From NCBI GenBank assembly GCA_019637615.1, contig JAHBVJ010000002.1, forward strand, positions 310,001 to 374,000: DNA of 64,000 bases, in the 5' to 3' direction. The translations under genes were made by a program, and so were the position numbers. This document shows positions 52,388 through 61,309 of the stretch, in pieces (the first letter of the stretch is position 1; every line of letters begins with the position of its first letter). A model generated the notes under the pieces. It did not search any database, was not told the DNA's origin, and saw nothing but the letters and a program-made list of their open reading frames with translations. Origin of the DNA: Anaerolineae bacterium. GTDB lineage: Bacteria; Chloroflexota; Anaerolineae; Aggregatilineales; UBA2796.

Positions 52388-54319
52388 CTACAGCGCAGAT
52401 AGTTCATTGACCAGCGGTAGAAAGATGCGGAAGGTGGTGCCCTGAGACGGGATGCTCTCGACCTCGACCTCACCATGATGCAGCGCCACAATTTCCTTGA
52501 CGATAGCAAGGCCGAGACCTGCCCCCGGAATGGTTAACGAACCGACATCATGACCGCGATAAAAGCGCTCGAAGATGTGGGGCAGGTCTTCCGGTAAGAT
52601 ACCGTGTCCGCTATCACTCACCTCGATAACGGCGCACTGTTTCGAGGCGACCTCATGCGTCCGCACTTGGACGTGCCCAGTGTGTGTATACTTGATGGCG
52701 TTATCGAGCAGGTTGGTGAAAAGCTTGACAATGAGTTCATCGCTGCCGTGAATCATGAGCGGGTCTGATTGCAATTCATATTGCAGGGTCAGCTTGGCAG
52801 CGTTGGCACGCGCCAAAAATGTCGGTTTGAGCGTCTCGATCAGCGTGTTGATGTTGATCGGCTCCAGAAATAGGGTTTCTTTTTCAACTGCTTCCAACCG
52901 TGCAAAATTCAGTACGTCGTCAAGCAGCAGTTGAAGCCGCCCCATTTGTGCTTTGATGACGGCGAGATGATCGGCGGCGCGTGCCGTTTTATCATGGTCG
53001 ATCAAATAGAGGCGCGTGTTAATGTTGGCGACGGGTGTACGCAGTTCGTGGGAAATATCTCCGATAAATTTGGTTTTCAGCTTGTCCAACTCGATCAGGC
53101 GTTGGTTGGCGGATGAAAGCTCTCTGGTACGCTCATTGACACGCTGTTCCAACATCAGATTCAGGCTTTGTAATTTGCGTTCCGCCTCTTTCAAGTCAGT
53201 GACATCCACGATTTGCCCGACGAACTGAGACGGGTTGCCATGCGCATCACGAATTAAAGCGACCTGCAAAATGCCGTGGATAAGCTTACCGCTTTTGGCG
53301 AGGTAACGTTTTTCCATCGTGAAATAGGTCATTTTCCCTTGAATCAACTCGTCACGCAGCGCGATATTTTTCGGATCATCTTCCGGATAGGCGACAGCGG
53401 ATAGATTCATGCCCAGCAGTTCACTTTCCGAATAGCCGAGAAGCTCGCATGTGGCGGGATTCACGCGCACTACTTGCGCAGTCATATTGCTGAGTACCAT
53501 CGCAATCGGCGCATGATGGAAAAGCTGGCGGAATGTCTCCTCGTTACGGCGGATGTCTTCATACAGCCGCGCACGGTTGAGGGCGATGTCGATATGGTCG
53601 CTGAGAGCGATCATCAACGCCAAATCCGCATTCGTCAGCTTGATGCCGTTAATGCTTTCGACGTTAAACAGCCCGACCACTTTATGTTGATCAAAGAGTG
53701 GCACTGCAATTTCTGAGACAATGCCGCTGATCGCCCCCAAGAACTCAGGTTCCGACGAGACATCTTCGATCAGTAAGGGTTCGCCAGAAGTGATCACACG
53801 TCCGGAGATACCTTTAGTAATGGGGATGCGCTCAATGACCTTGTCGTAGCCAATCTGGTATTGCAGGACGAGTTCGTGCCCCTCAAGCAAATACAAACTG
53901 ATCTGCGTATAGCCAAAAGTCTCCGCGACCCCTTCAACCACCGTGCGAATAATCGTCTGCAAATCCAGCTCACGCGAGATGGCGATACGTACGCGGTCGA
54001 GAAGTGCCGATTCACGCGTTTGGCGCTCGAAGGCCGTTTGCAAAGTGTGGTAGTTGGCTTCCATGGTGCTTACTGCCGATAGATGGGCGGCGTCGGGAGT
54101 GATGCTAGAAGCCGGATCGCGTTGACGACCAATGAGATAGCCAATATACAGTGCGCCACCAATGAGCACACAGCAGCCCACCAGTTCCAGAAGTGGCGTA
54201 AAGAAGAGTAGATGCAAACTCTGATCCCGTGCCAATAGACTGATGACTAGCCATACAACGGCATAGATCAGATACAGTATTACGATTGGCGCTATGCGAT
54301 ATGCACGTAGTAAGCGCAC
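52388..54319 (-). CDS. Sensor histidine kinase (TM, GAF, PAS, HisKA, HATPase)
   Basis: This 643-residue protein starts at GTG 54319. Two N-terminal helices (IAPIVILYLIYAVVWLVISLLA and a second to residue 65) are followed by a GAF domain (about 95-250), a PAS domain (about 258-375; FRQLFHHAPIAMVLSNM, VNPATCELLGYSESELLGM), a coiled linker, HisKA with DISHELRTPVANIN (His424) and HATPase_c (NLLDNAIKYTHTG, DSGHGILPED, GAGLGLAIVKEIV). It autophosphorylates and signals to an unknown regulator; none is encoded nearby. GAGAG precedes the start. It probably has its own promoter in the 268-bp gap upstream. Confidence 0.92.
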   Translation of the reverse strand: MRLLRAYRIAPIVILYLIYAVVWLVISLLARDQSLHLLFFTPLLELVGCCVLIGGALYIGYLIGRQRDPASSITPDAAHLSAVSTMEANYHTLQTAFERQTRESALLDRVRIAISRELDLQTIIRTVVEGVAETFGYTQISLYLLEGHELVLQYQIGYDKVIERIPITKGISGRVITSGEPLLIEDVSSEPEFLGAISGIVSEIAVPLFDQHKVVGLFNVESINGIKLTNADLALMIALSDHIDIALNRARLYEDIRRNEETFRQLFHHAPIAMVLSNMTAQVVRVNPATCELLGYSESELLGMNLSAVAYPEDDPKNIALRDELIQGKMTYFTMEKRYLAKSGKLIHGILQVALIRDAHGNPSQFVGQIVDVTDLKEAERKLQSLNLMLEQRVNERTRELSSANQRLIELDKLKTKFIGDISHELRTPVANINTRLYLIDHDKTARAADHLAVIKAQMGRLQLLLDDVLNFARLEAVEKETLFLEPININTLIETLKPTFLARANAAKLTLQYELQSDPLMIHGSDELIVKLFTNLLDNAIKYTHTGHVQVRTHEVASKQCAVIEVSDSGHGILPEDLPHIFERFYRGHDVGSLTIPGAGLGLAIVKEIVALHHGEVEVESIPSQGTTFRIFLPLVNELSAL

Positions 54320-54543
54320 GGACTCTCATTCCCGATAATGTTGTGGTTATTGTACTGGGATGTCTTGGCAGGTTACAAGCTGGTTGTAATTACTCTGTTG
54401 CAAGAAATAGACAGTTTTGACAAGATTGTCATATCGTGAATTTTGTAGAGTGTTTCTGCAAAGATATTTGTGATTAGTTTATTGAACGTGGACTGACATA
54501 GGTCTGCGGTTTCATTGGCGGATGTGGATCGCTCAGGAAATAT

Positions 54544-54574
54544 TAGGGCGCGTGGTAGTTCTCCGCACGCCCTA
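54544..54574 (-). terminator. Hairpin downstream of iolG
   Basis: TAGGGCG...GTG pairs with CACGCCCTA (two-base bulge), 13 bp past the iolG stop codon; weak T-richness follows. Confidence 0.5.
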
Positions 54575-54587
54575 GAATGAGTTTTAC

Positions 54588-55604
54588 TTACTCGATCTCG
54601 CTCAACTTGACGGGACGATTGTCCTTGACGGATTTCATCGCCGCCATCGCCATGACCACAGGGGCGCGTCCGTCCGCACCCGTCACGGGCGGCTGCTTGC
54701 CGTTTGCCACAGCCTGCGCGAAGGCCGCTAGTTCATTCTGGTAGGACGTTAGATAGCGATCCATGAAGAAGTTCAGCGGCAAGCCTTGGCGCACGGTCTC
54801 GGCGGTACTCAGCGTGACCGCGTCGGGGTAAATGTTTTCGCTCTTCGCTGATCCCTTGCTGCCGAACACTTCCACGCGCTGATCGTAGCCATAGACGGCT
54901 TTACGGCTGTTATCAATCGTGCCGATTGCGCCGTTCTTGAACTTCAGCGTAATCACCGCCGTATCGATGTCGCCCGCCGCGCCAATGGCTGGATCGACCA
55001 TCACGCCCGCCGCCGCGTAGACTTCCTCGACCTCGCCAAGCAAGAAGCGCACCATGTCGAAATCGTGGATCGTCATGTCGAAGAACATCCCGCCCGATAC
55101 CTTCACGTATTCAATCGGGGGTGGCGCGGGATCACGGCTGATGATATGCAGCAGATGTGGTGTGCCGATCTCACCGCCCTCGATGGCTTGCTTGATCCGC
55201 GCATGGTTGGGGTCAAAGCGTCGGTTAAAGCCGATCATCAAGCTAACGCCCGCCTTTTTCACCACGTCCAACGCTTGATCGATAATCTGCAAATTCGCGG
55301 CGATAGGTTTCTCGCAAAAAATGTGCTTGCCCGCTTGAGCGGCTTGGCTGATGAACGGCGCGTGTGTATCCGTGCTAGAGCAAATCACAACGGCGTCAAT
55401 CGACTTATCAGATAAGATTTCCGCTAGATCTTTGGCGACGTGCGGGATGTTGAACTGATCGGCGCACTGCTGCGCGGAAGCCTGATTGACATCAGTAACG
55501 GTGACGAGTTCCACTTCTGGCACGCGCTGCTTGAGCGTCTGTGCATGGACGCGCCCGATCCGCCCCGTCCCGACCAACCCGACGCGAAGTTTCTTGGATG
55601 CCAT
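54588..55604 (-). CDS. iolG: Inositol 2-dehydrogenase (Gfo/Idh/MocA)
   Basis: This 338-residue enzyme oxidises myo-inositol to scyllo-inosose with NAD. The Rossmann motif is VGLVGTGRIGRVHAQTL; IFCEKPIAANL contains the catalytic EKP Lys; GFNRRFDPNHARIKQAI and GGMFFDMTIHDFDMVRFLLG carry the inositol dehydrogenase signature with the catalytic Asp-His region. The protein length and motif order match IolG closely. It lies downstream of, and on the same strand as, an ABC importer permease (86-bp gap), so inositol or a related polyol is a candidate transport substrate. AAAGG precedes ATG 55604. No other iol gene is in view. Confidence 0.92.
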   Translation of the reverse strand: MASKKLRVGLVGTGRIGRVHAQTLKQRVPEVELVTVTDVNQASAQQCADQFNIPHVAKDLAEILSDKSIDAVVICSSTDTHAPFISQAAQAGKHIFCEKPIAANLQIIDQALDVVKKAGVSLMIGFNRRFDPNHARIKQAIEGGEIGTPHLLHIISRDPAPPPIEYVKVSGGMFFDMTIHDFDMVRFLLGEVEEVYAAAGVMVDPAIGAAGDIDTAVITLKFKNGAIGTIDNSRKAVYGYDQRVEVFGSKGSAKSENIYPDAVTLSTAETVRQGLPLNFFMDRYLTSYQNELAAFAQAVANGKQPPVTGADGRAPVVMAMAAMKSVKDNRPVKLSEIE

Positions 55605-55690
55605 AATATATATGACCTTTCTAGGATGTTTAACTCTATTTCAAGTGTGGTTGCACTTTTAGCCTGCTAGTGTAGCGCGTTTTTGAGCAG

Positions 55691-56800
55691 TCATTCACTA
55701 GCCGGAGAAGGGGTACTTTCAGCAGGACGTACACGCTGCCGTGAAGACAACCGCCATTGCACGCCACTGGCTAACAGCACCGTCAGCACGAGGAGACTCT
55801 GGAAGACGTTGCCGAGGGACGTATCCACGCGCACATCTTCACGCAGCGCGCTCGCCAATTTCAGGCTGCCCACCGGCACCAAGCCGAAGAACAACGTCAC
55901 CAATGGCACAAGCGCGGGCTGCACGTTCACAAGCAACACAATCAAGACTGAGGTGAACCCGACGCCGCCAGAGGTGCCCGGTTTCAACATCCCATACGTG
56001 AACAACACCTGAATCGCGCCCGCTAACCCTGCCAGCGCACCGCACAACATCATTGACAGCAAGGTATTGCGCCGCGTCCGCACGCCGAGCAGAAAGGCTG
56101 ACTTCTCGCTCTTGCCCATCGCTTTGAGTTGCAGTCCCCAACGCGTCCCGCGCAGCATCATGAACACCGTTACGAATGCCGCCACCGCGATGATGATGGC
56201 GAGCAAGCTCAACCGCTGCGTGCCCAGACGGGGCAGCAAGGCAGGGGCTTCGAACGGCGCGGTCTGGGGATAGGTACTCTCGCGCCAATCACCGTTGAGC
56301 AGCCACAACCCGATGTTGGTGGCGATGAAGTTGAGCGCTACACCGCCGAAAATCTCGTTCACATTACCAAAAATCTTGAGCAAGCCTGCTACGGCTGCCC
56401 ACAATGCGCCACCAAGCATTGCCAACAGCAGTTCGAACGGGATCACTAGCCACGGATTCCAGTCGGCTTCGACCAACCGCGCCAATCCGACGCAGAAGAT
56501 CGATCCCATCACGATCTGACCTTCGATCCCGATGTTCCACAATCCTGCCGTGAAGGTCACCAGCAGCCCACTGGCGCATAGCAACAGCGGCAGCGCCGTC
56601 ATGATGACATCAGCGCGCCCTTGATCGTTGCTCATCGTGTATCGGATGAATTCTTGCAACGTCCGCGCGGGGTCTTTGCCGAGCAGCAGCAACACTACGC
56701 CCATCAGCAACAGCACGAGCGCGAAAGCAACAACGACGACAAGAATCCCGATGGCGGTGCGGCTGAGTGCAGGACGTGAAGTAGTGGACTGTGCGGTCAT
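55691..56800 (-). CDS. ABC transporter permease (BMP-dependent nucleoside/sugar type)
   Basis: This 369-residue permease has about nine to ten helices and the YufP/NupP-like BPD_transp_2 pattern: GLWNIGIEGQIVMGSIF, LKIFGNVNEIFGGVALNFIA, GVRTRRNTLLSMMLCGALAGLAGAIQVL and GVGFTSVLIVLLVN. It resembles the first of the two permeases in BMP-type importers. The start overlaps the ATPase stop by one base (TGATG). A second permease (YufQ/NupQ type) normally follows but is absent here, as is the BMP binding lipoprotein. Substrate could be nucleosides, ribose-like sugars or inositol. Confidence 0.9.
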   Translation of the reverse strand: MTAQSTTSRPALSRTAIGILVVVVAFALVLLLMGVVLLLLGKDPARTLQEFIRYTMSNDQGRADVIMTALPLLLCASGLLVTFTAGLWNIGIEGQIVMGSIFCVGLARLVEADWNPWLVIPFELLLAMLGGALWAAVAGLLKIFGNVNEIFGGVALNFIATNIGLWLLNGDWRESTYPQTAPFEAPALLPRLGTQRLSLLAIIIAVAAFVTVFMMLRGTRWGLQLKAMGKSEKSAFLLGVRTRRNTLLSMMLCGALAGLAGAIQVLFTYGMLKPGTSGGVGFTSVLIVLLVNVQPALVPLVTLFFGLVPVGSLKLASALREDVRVDTSLGNVFQSLLVLTVLLASGVQWRLSSRQRVRPAESTPSPASE

Positions 56801-58263
56801 CAGGCTGGTTTCCCCCCGATCAGGCTGCCGAGTTGAGAGACGGAAATGTGCGATGGATCTTCGACCAGAGTCACCTTGCCACCATAAAAGACCAGTACAC
56901 GGTCACTGTACTCGATAATTTCGTCCAGATCCGGCGATGTGAACATGATCGCCGTGCCGTGCTTGCGGCGATCTAACAGTTGGCTCCATACCCAGCGTGC
57001 GCTTTCCACGTCCAAGCCGCGCGTGGGTTCTTCCAGCAGCAGCAACTTGAGTGCTGGCGGCAGCAACGCGATCAGGGTGCGCTGTTGGTTGCCGCCCGAA
57101 AGCGTCTGGATCGGGCTATCTGCGCGACCACGAATGTTGTAATGCGCAATCTGTGCGTTGGCGTGGTCGATAATCGTGTTCCACGTCAGCCATGCGCCGC
57201 CCTGTAAGGTCAGCGCGAAATGTTCCGCGAGGGTCAAGCCTTGGACTAACCCCTCTTCAAGGCGACCAGCAGGCGCAAAGGCTACACCATGCCGCACACG
57301 GTCATGATAATCTAGCCGACTAACATCCCGCCCTGCCAAGTGCATGTGTCCGCTGATAGACGGCTGCAAACCCGCGATGGTACGCAGGAAGGCTTCCTGT
57401 CCGCTGCCATCCAGCCCTGCGAGACCGATGACTTCACCTTCGCGAACACCCAAATTGATGCTGCGTACTTGCAAACGGCGACCTTGAGCACTCAAGTCGG
57501 ATACCTGCAACACCACTTTTTCGGCGTGCATAGCGGGGCGTTCGGTTCGCTCGATGGCTTGCCCGAACATCATGGCAACTAACTCACTGATCGGGCAGGG
57601 CATGGCACGCTCCCCGATCACTTTACCCTGTCGCAGCACAATCACATGATTGCACAACGCTTCTACGTCTTCGAGCTTATGCGAGACGAGGATGACAGTC
57701 AGTTTTTCATTGGTAGCAAGCCGCTTCAACGCGCCGAACAGCATATCTTTCTGCTCGGTGGAGATGCCAGTCGTCGGCTCATCCAGAATCAGCACCTTCG
57801 CGCCCTGACTGAGCAGCCGCACGATTTCAAGCTGCTGGCGTTCGCCAATCGTCAGACTGTCGATGTAAGCATCGGGATTCAGCCGGAAGCCTAGCCGCTC
57901 CGAATGCAGGAGCAAATCGGCGCGGGCTTGTTTGCGGTCGGGCAGCAGCGAACCGCGACGCCCCAGAACGAAGTTTTCGAGGACAGTCAACACGGACACA
58001 TCGAGCGGGTCCTGGTGCAGCATCCCGATGCCGTGTCGCAACGCGTCCGCCGGACTGGTGAAGTTAGTCGATTTGCCATCAAACGAAATCTCGCCGGAAT
58101 CAGCCGCCTGAAAACCGGAGAGGATCTTCATCAGCGTGCTTTTGCCAGCACCATTCTCACCGAGGATGGCGTAAATATGACCCGCTTGCAGTGTCAGCGT
58201 GATGTCGTCATTGGCACGCAGCGCGCCGAATGTTTTGGTGATCCGTTTGAGGTCAATGGTCAT
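56800..58263 (-). CDS. ABC transporter ATP-binding protein, two-domain (YufO/NupO-like)
   Basis: This 487-residue protein has two ABC domains. The first is complete: ILGENGAGKSTLMKILSG, LTIGERQQLEIVRLLSQGAKVLILDEPTTGI. The second (from about residue 245) has GLAGLDGSGQEAFLRTIAG, lacking the canonical Walker A Lys, but retains LSGGNQQRTLIAL and LLLLEEPTRGLD. This asymmetry is normal for sugar and nucleoside importers. It drives the permease encoded next. GAGAAG precedes ATG 58263. Upstream lies the second copy of the GATC mini-element. Confidence 0.93.
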   Translation of the reverse strand: MTIDLKRITKTFGALRANDDITLTLQAGHIYAILGENGAGKSTLMKILSGFQAADSGEISFDGKSTNFTSPADALRHGIGMLHQDPLDVSVLTVLENFVLGRRGSLLPDRKQARADLLLHSERLGFRLNPDAYIDSLTIGERQQLEIVRLLSQGAKVLILDEPTTGISTEQKDMLFGALKRLATNEKLTVILVSHKLEDVEALCNHVIVLRQGKVIGERAMPCPISELVAMMFGQAIERTERPAMHAEKVVLQVSDLSAQGRRLQVRSINLGVREGEVIGLAGLDGSGQEAFLRTIAGLQPSISGHMHLAGRDVSRLDYHDRVRHGVAFAPAGRLEEGLVQGLTLAEHFALTLQGGAWLTWNTIIDHANAQIAHYNIRGRADSPIQTLSGGNQQRTLIALLPPALKLLLLEEPTRGLDVESARWVWSQLLDRRKHGTAIMFTSPDLDEIIEYSDRVLVFYGGKVTLVEDPSHISVSQLGSLIGGKPA

Positions 58264-58473
58264 CGCATCTTCTCAGTTCAAAGCCAAGCGCCCCTACTTT
58301 ACCCTGACTTAACCATAAGATCGATGAACTTTAGTGACAACGCACAAATGGCGGTCGCCCTTTACACGCGATATGTCTTTTACGGCATCTGCAAAGTTGG
58401 CGGATAGCGCAATCAGAAATAGGGTAGACAGAAGTCGGATTTGAATAAGCGTTCTGATGAAAATGATCTGAAT
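58264..58473. other. Intergenic region between ABC ATPase gene and GATC mini-element copy 2
   Basis: About 210 bp upstream of the ABC importer operon with no credible ORF. It should contain the operon promoter (minus strand). I saw no clear consensus pair. The GATC mini-element begins at 58474. Confidence 0.45.
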
Positions 58474-58587
58474 ATGATCGAATCGATCATACAATGATCT
58501 GATTGTGCGTAGAATTCAGATCATTTCACTCGGAATTTATTAGGTCAAGAAGGGTCAAATGATCTGAATATGATCTGTTTTGTCTGC

Positions 58588-58686
58588 TCAATTCAGATCA
58601 TTTCTGCTAGCAATTCGAGATAAATTCCGATTCGGATCATTTGATCGGTGGTGGTTAATAGACGAGCAGTTTTCACTCGATTCCAT
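58588..58686 (-). CDS. Candidate leaderless 32-aa micro-protein, element copy 2
   Basis: ATG 58686 lies 11 nt after the TATACT -10 box, so the mRNA would be leaderless or nearly so, and no ribosome binding site is present. The product begins MESSENCSS and ends SRNDLN. The last 17 codons align gap-free with copy 1, while the N-terminal halves differ. The preserved frame in two diverged copies is suggestive, but the differences are all amino-acid changing, so coding status remains open. Confidence 0.38.
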   Translation of the reverse strand: MESSENCSSINHHRSNDPNRNLSRIASRNDLN

Positions 58687-58697
58687 TAGCACGAAGA

Positions 58698-58726
58698 AGT
58701 ATATATGAACATCTGAACTCAGTCAA
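58698..58726 (-). promoter_or_regulatory. Strong sigma70-type promoter within repeat element copy 2
   Basis: Minus strand TTGACT (58726-58721), 17-bp spacer, TATACT (58703-58698). Spacer bases partly match those of copy 1, showing common descent of the promoter. Confidence 0.7.
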
Positions 58727-58863
58727 GGGCTGAATTTAAGAATTTCACGGATTTCAAAATCATTCTCACACCGTCCATATAGACGAACGCAGCAGACGGT
58801 TTGTGGTCTATAATGGCAGCACAACCGCATGGTAGAAGCAGCCGTTCAGGAGAGATTGTCGTC

Positions 58864-59496
58864 ATGCCCACACAACGATTCGCACTGACACGCGGTGAGC
58901 CAGCCCGTCTTGAATTATCTTGGGGGCTAGGTTGGAAGAATTTCGTGGTACGCTTTGACGGCGTGACCATCGGCACGATTGAGGGCGGGATCAGTGCCGT
59001 GCGCGAAGGACGCGAGTTTCCGCTGCCGGACGGTACAACCATCACCGTTCAGCTTGCTACACCAGCAGGCTCCAACATCCCTGAATTGCAAGTATTGCGA
59101 AATGGCAAATTACTGCCGGGATCAACGTCCGATCCCGAAGTGAAACTGCGAAACTCCTACAACTTGATCTACGTGATTGCCGCTATCAACGTGGTGCTCG
59201 GCTTGGTCGCGGCAATTGGTAACGTAGATTTCCTGCAACAGATCGGGCTAGGGTGGCCTTCAGTCATTTTCGGGCTGATCTATGTGGCGCTAGGCTACTT
59301 TACGAGCAAACGATCCGCGCTGGCGCTTGGGGCGGCGGTGGTGTTGTTCGCGCTGGACAGCATCCTCGGCGTGGTGGCGAATTCGGCGGCTGGCGGTTCA
59401 CCTCCCATTGGCAGCATTGTCGTGCGGGTCTTATTCATCTACACGATGGTCTTAGGCTTCGGCGCGATCAACGCCTTGAAGCAAGAGATGAGCTAA
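58864..59496 (+). CDS. Membrane protein with soluble N-terminal beta domain
   Basis: A 210-residue protein. The first 95 residues form a soluble beta-rich domain (LELSWGLGWKNFVVRFDGVTIGTI, FPLPDGTTITVQLATPAG). The rest has four hydrophobic helices (LIYVIAAINVVLGLVAAIG, WPSVIFGLIYVALGYFTSK, ALALGAAVVLFALDSILGVVAN, VVRVLFIYTMVLGFGAINAL). I do not recognise a named family. ATG 58864 follows AGGAGA at suitable distance, and longer frames lack support. The stop is 7 bp before the GTG of the next gene, so the two are probably co-transcribed. Confidence 0.74.
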   Translation: MPTQRFALTRGEPARLELSWGLGWKNFVVRFDGVTIGTIEGGISAVREGREFPLPDGTTITVQLATPAGSNIPELQVLRNGKLLPGSTSDPEVKLRNSYNLIYVIAAINVVLGLVAAIGNVDFLQQIGLGWPSVIFGLIYVALGYFTSKRSALALGAAVVLFALDSILGVVANSAAGGSPPIGSIVVRVLFIYTMVLGFGAINALKQEMS

Positions 59497-59503
59497 CCCT
59501 CGC

Positions 59504-60670
59504 GTGATAACGCTACCTACCGTTTCGCTCAATGAGCTTGCAGGGCGCTTACAGGATTATCGCTTGGTGAGCGCGGAGTTCATGTACAAGCCGCGCCCGA
59601 CGGGTACGCGCGAACAAGCCGTTTTCGATTTCACGCTGGCCTCCCGGTTGCAAGAGTTGAGCCGATATGACGCGGCGGCAGTTGTCTTCATATGCAACGA
59701 TCAGCCCACTATCGACAGTTTGGCGCATCTCCCCGCCGCTTATCCGCGCTTAATGATGTTGGCGCTGATCGTCAACTCCCAGCCGCTGCCACACGCCGAG
59801 CAGGACGCCGACAGCGAAACGCCAATGCGCTGCGAATGGACTACGCCGGAACAGTGGCGGCGCTATGCCCTGACCGACCGTTGGGCGCGAATCACTGCCG
59901 CGCTGGAGGCCGCTTCACGGATGCCAAATGATGGTTACCTGATCATGCCAGCGCACGATGCTGTGTGGGGGCGCGGCTTGCTCAAAACGCTGATCGGTTT
60001 CAGCCAGCGACATGCTAGTCAGGGCGTTCCTGCCGCTGTCAGCCCGTATACCTATTACCAGCACTCCACGATCCCCGATATTGACATCGATCCAGCCATC
60101 ATCGATGCCTTGAATGCCGCTTTTGCCCGCGATTCACTGCTGCGGTTCCGCTTTCTGACGGGACGCTATCAATCGTATTGGGGCAAAATGGGCATGATCC
60201 CGTTCCAGATGTGCGCCGCCATCCTGAGCCGTGTGGAGACGATGATCTGGGAAGACGATCTCGAAATTGACAATGCCATCCGTGCGGCAGGTTACGCCGT
60301 CAGGTGCATATGGGTTGATCGCGCTGGTTTGTACCGGCAAGCGCTGCCCGTATTTGATCGAGCAGGACTGTATGCGGTCATTGAGCGTACCCTGCATTAT
60401 TCGTTGAACCTGCCGGGTCGCTATTACGGAGAGAAAAGTCTGCTCAACCAGCCATTAGACCCAATCGGACGGTTGCACTGGCTATTCTCTCCGCGCTTCC
60501 GAGCGGCTGTCGCTTTCGCTGACGAAATCACTACGGAAGCGACGAACGCGCTCACCACCCGAATTGATTGCTACGGTAAGTCGTGGGTGGATTGGGGGCA
60601 GTATCGCTATGTCGTCCGCGTTGGCGATCCGTCAGTTCAGGTCTGGAAGTGCGACAAGAGCATGGTATAA
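59504..60670 (+). CDS. Possible GT-A-type glycosyltransferase-like protein
   Basis: A 388-residue soluble protein starting at GTG. It contains GYLIMPAHDAVWGRGLL and, later, TMIWEDDLEIDNAIRAAGYAVRCIWVDRAGLYRQ. The latter resembles the acceptor-side ED motif of GT-A glycosyltransferases (WxEDxDLxxRxxxAGyxv...), and the preceding WGKMGMIPFQMCAAIL fits a family-2-like layout. A clear DxD motif is not obvious, so catalytic activity is uncertain. It follows the membrane protein at 58864 by 7 bp. The EF-P promoter overlaps its stop codon. Confidence 0.68.
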   Translation: MITLPTVSLNELAGRLQDYRLVSAEFMYKPRPTGTREQAVFDFTLASRLQELSRYDAAAVVFICNDQPTIDSLAHLPAAYPRLMMLALIVNSQPLPHAEQDADSETPMRCEWTTPEQWRRYALTDRWARITAALEAASRMPNDGYLIMPAHDAVWGRGLLKTLIGFSQRHASQGVPAAVSPYTYYQHSTIPDIDIDPAIIDALNAAFARDSLLRFRFLTGRYQSYWGKMGMIPFQMCAAILSRVETMIWEDDLEIDNAIRAAGYAVRCIWVDRAGLYRQALPVFDRAGLYAVIERTLHYSLNLPGRYYGEKSLLNQPLDPIGRLHWLFSPRFRAAVAFADEITTEATNALTTRIDCYGKSWVDWGQYRYVVRVGDPSVQVWKCDKSMV

Positions 60671-60671
60671 T
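60663..60671 (+). promoter_or_regulatory. Extended -10 promoter of efp
   Basis: TGGTATAAT: a perfect -10 box (60666-60671) with the TGn extension; no good -35 is seen. It overlaps the stop codon of the previous gene and lies 38 bp before the efp start. Confidence 0.55.
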
Positions 60672-60709
60672 GACCGTTTGAACGTTCACCTAAGTGAGAA
60701 AAGAGTCCT

Positions 60710-61270
60710 ATGATTCGAGCAGCAGATATACGTAAGGGAGTAATCCTTCGGCTAGACAACACGTTGTACCGTGTGATCAATACACAGTACAACAATCCGG
60801 GGCGCGGCGCGGCTTCTATGCGGGCGCAGTTGATGGATGTCCGCAGCGGTCAGACGCAGTTCCGCGTGTTCACGGCTGACGAAAACCTCGACAACCTATA
60901 CGTTGAGAATCAGCCCGTCAAGTTCATGTATAACGACGGTGATTTGCTCCACTTCATGAATTCCCAAACCTACGAGCAGTACGAAGTCAACGCCTCCATC
61001 TTCGGTGATGACGCTCTGTACCTCAAGGATGACATGGATCTGGAACTGGTCGTTTATGACGAAACCACTGTGATCGACTACGTCTTGCCCACCACGGTTA
61101 GCTATACCGTCGTCGAGGCCGATGTCGCCGTGGTTGGCAACACCGCCGGAGCCGTTCTCAAGGCCATCAAGACCGACACAGGCTTGACTGTACAGGTGCC
61201 CAACTTCGTGAAGGTTGGCGAACAGATTCAGGTCGATACCCGCGATGGTTCATACGTAGGGCGCGGCTAA
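60710..61270 (+). CDS. efp: Translation elongation factor P with Arg at position 32
   Basis: A 186-residue three-domain EF-P that relieves ribosome stalling at proline stretches. Domain I starts IRAADIRKGVILRLDNTLYRVINTQY; the loop reads NNPGRGAASMRAQL, so the tip residue is Arg32 rather than the Lys of most EF-Ps. Domain II carries FRVFTADENLDNL and YLKDDMDLELVVYDETTVIDYVLP; domain III ends TGLTVQVPNFVKVGEQIQVDTRDGSYVGRG. Arg32 is the residue rhamnosylated by EarP in some bacteria; no earP-like gene is in the window. It appears monocistronic, with an extended -10 promoter. Confidence 0.95.
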   Translation: MIRAADIRKGVILRLDNTLYRVINTQYNNPGRGAASMRAQLMDVRSGQTQFRVFTADENLDNLYVENQPVKFMYNDGDLLHFMNSQTYEQYEVNASIFGDDALYLKDDMDLELVVYDETTVIDYVLPTTVSYTVVEADVAVVGNTAGAVLKAIKTDTGLTVQVPNFVKVGEQIQVDTRDGSYVGRG

Positions 61271-61309
61271 ACGACACCCGCGTTCAGTAGCAGCCTAATA
61301 CTGTATCTT

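Larger units (their letters stand above)
58474..58726 (-). repeat. GATC-motif mini-element, copy 2 (inverted relative to copy 1)
   Basis: Read on the minus strand it has the same order as copy 1: promoter, 32-codon ORF, GATC motif array. Matching stretches include AGCAGAAATGATCTGAATTG, CAGATCATTTGACCCTTC and ATCAGATCATTG, separated by diverged and indel-containing parts. It has ten GATC sites counting those just left of 58474. The palindrome core (58474-58490, ATGATCGA-a-TCGATCAT) is shorter than in copy 1. It lies between the ABC importer operon and the gene at 58864. Confidence 0.72.
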
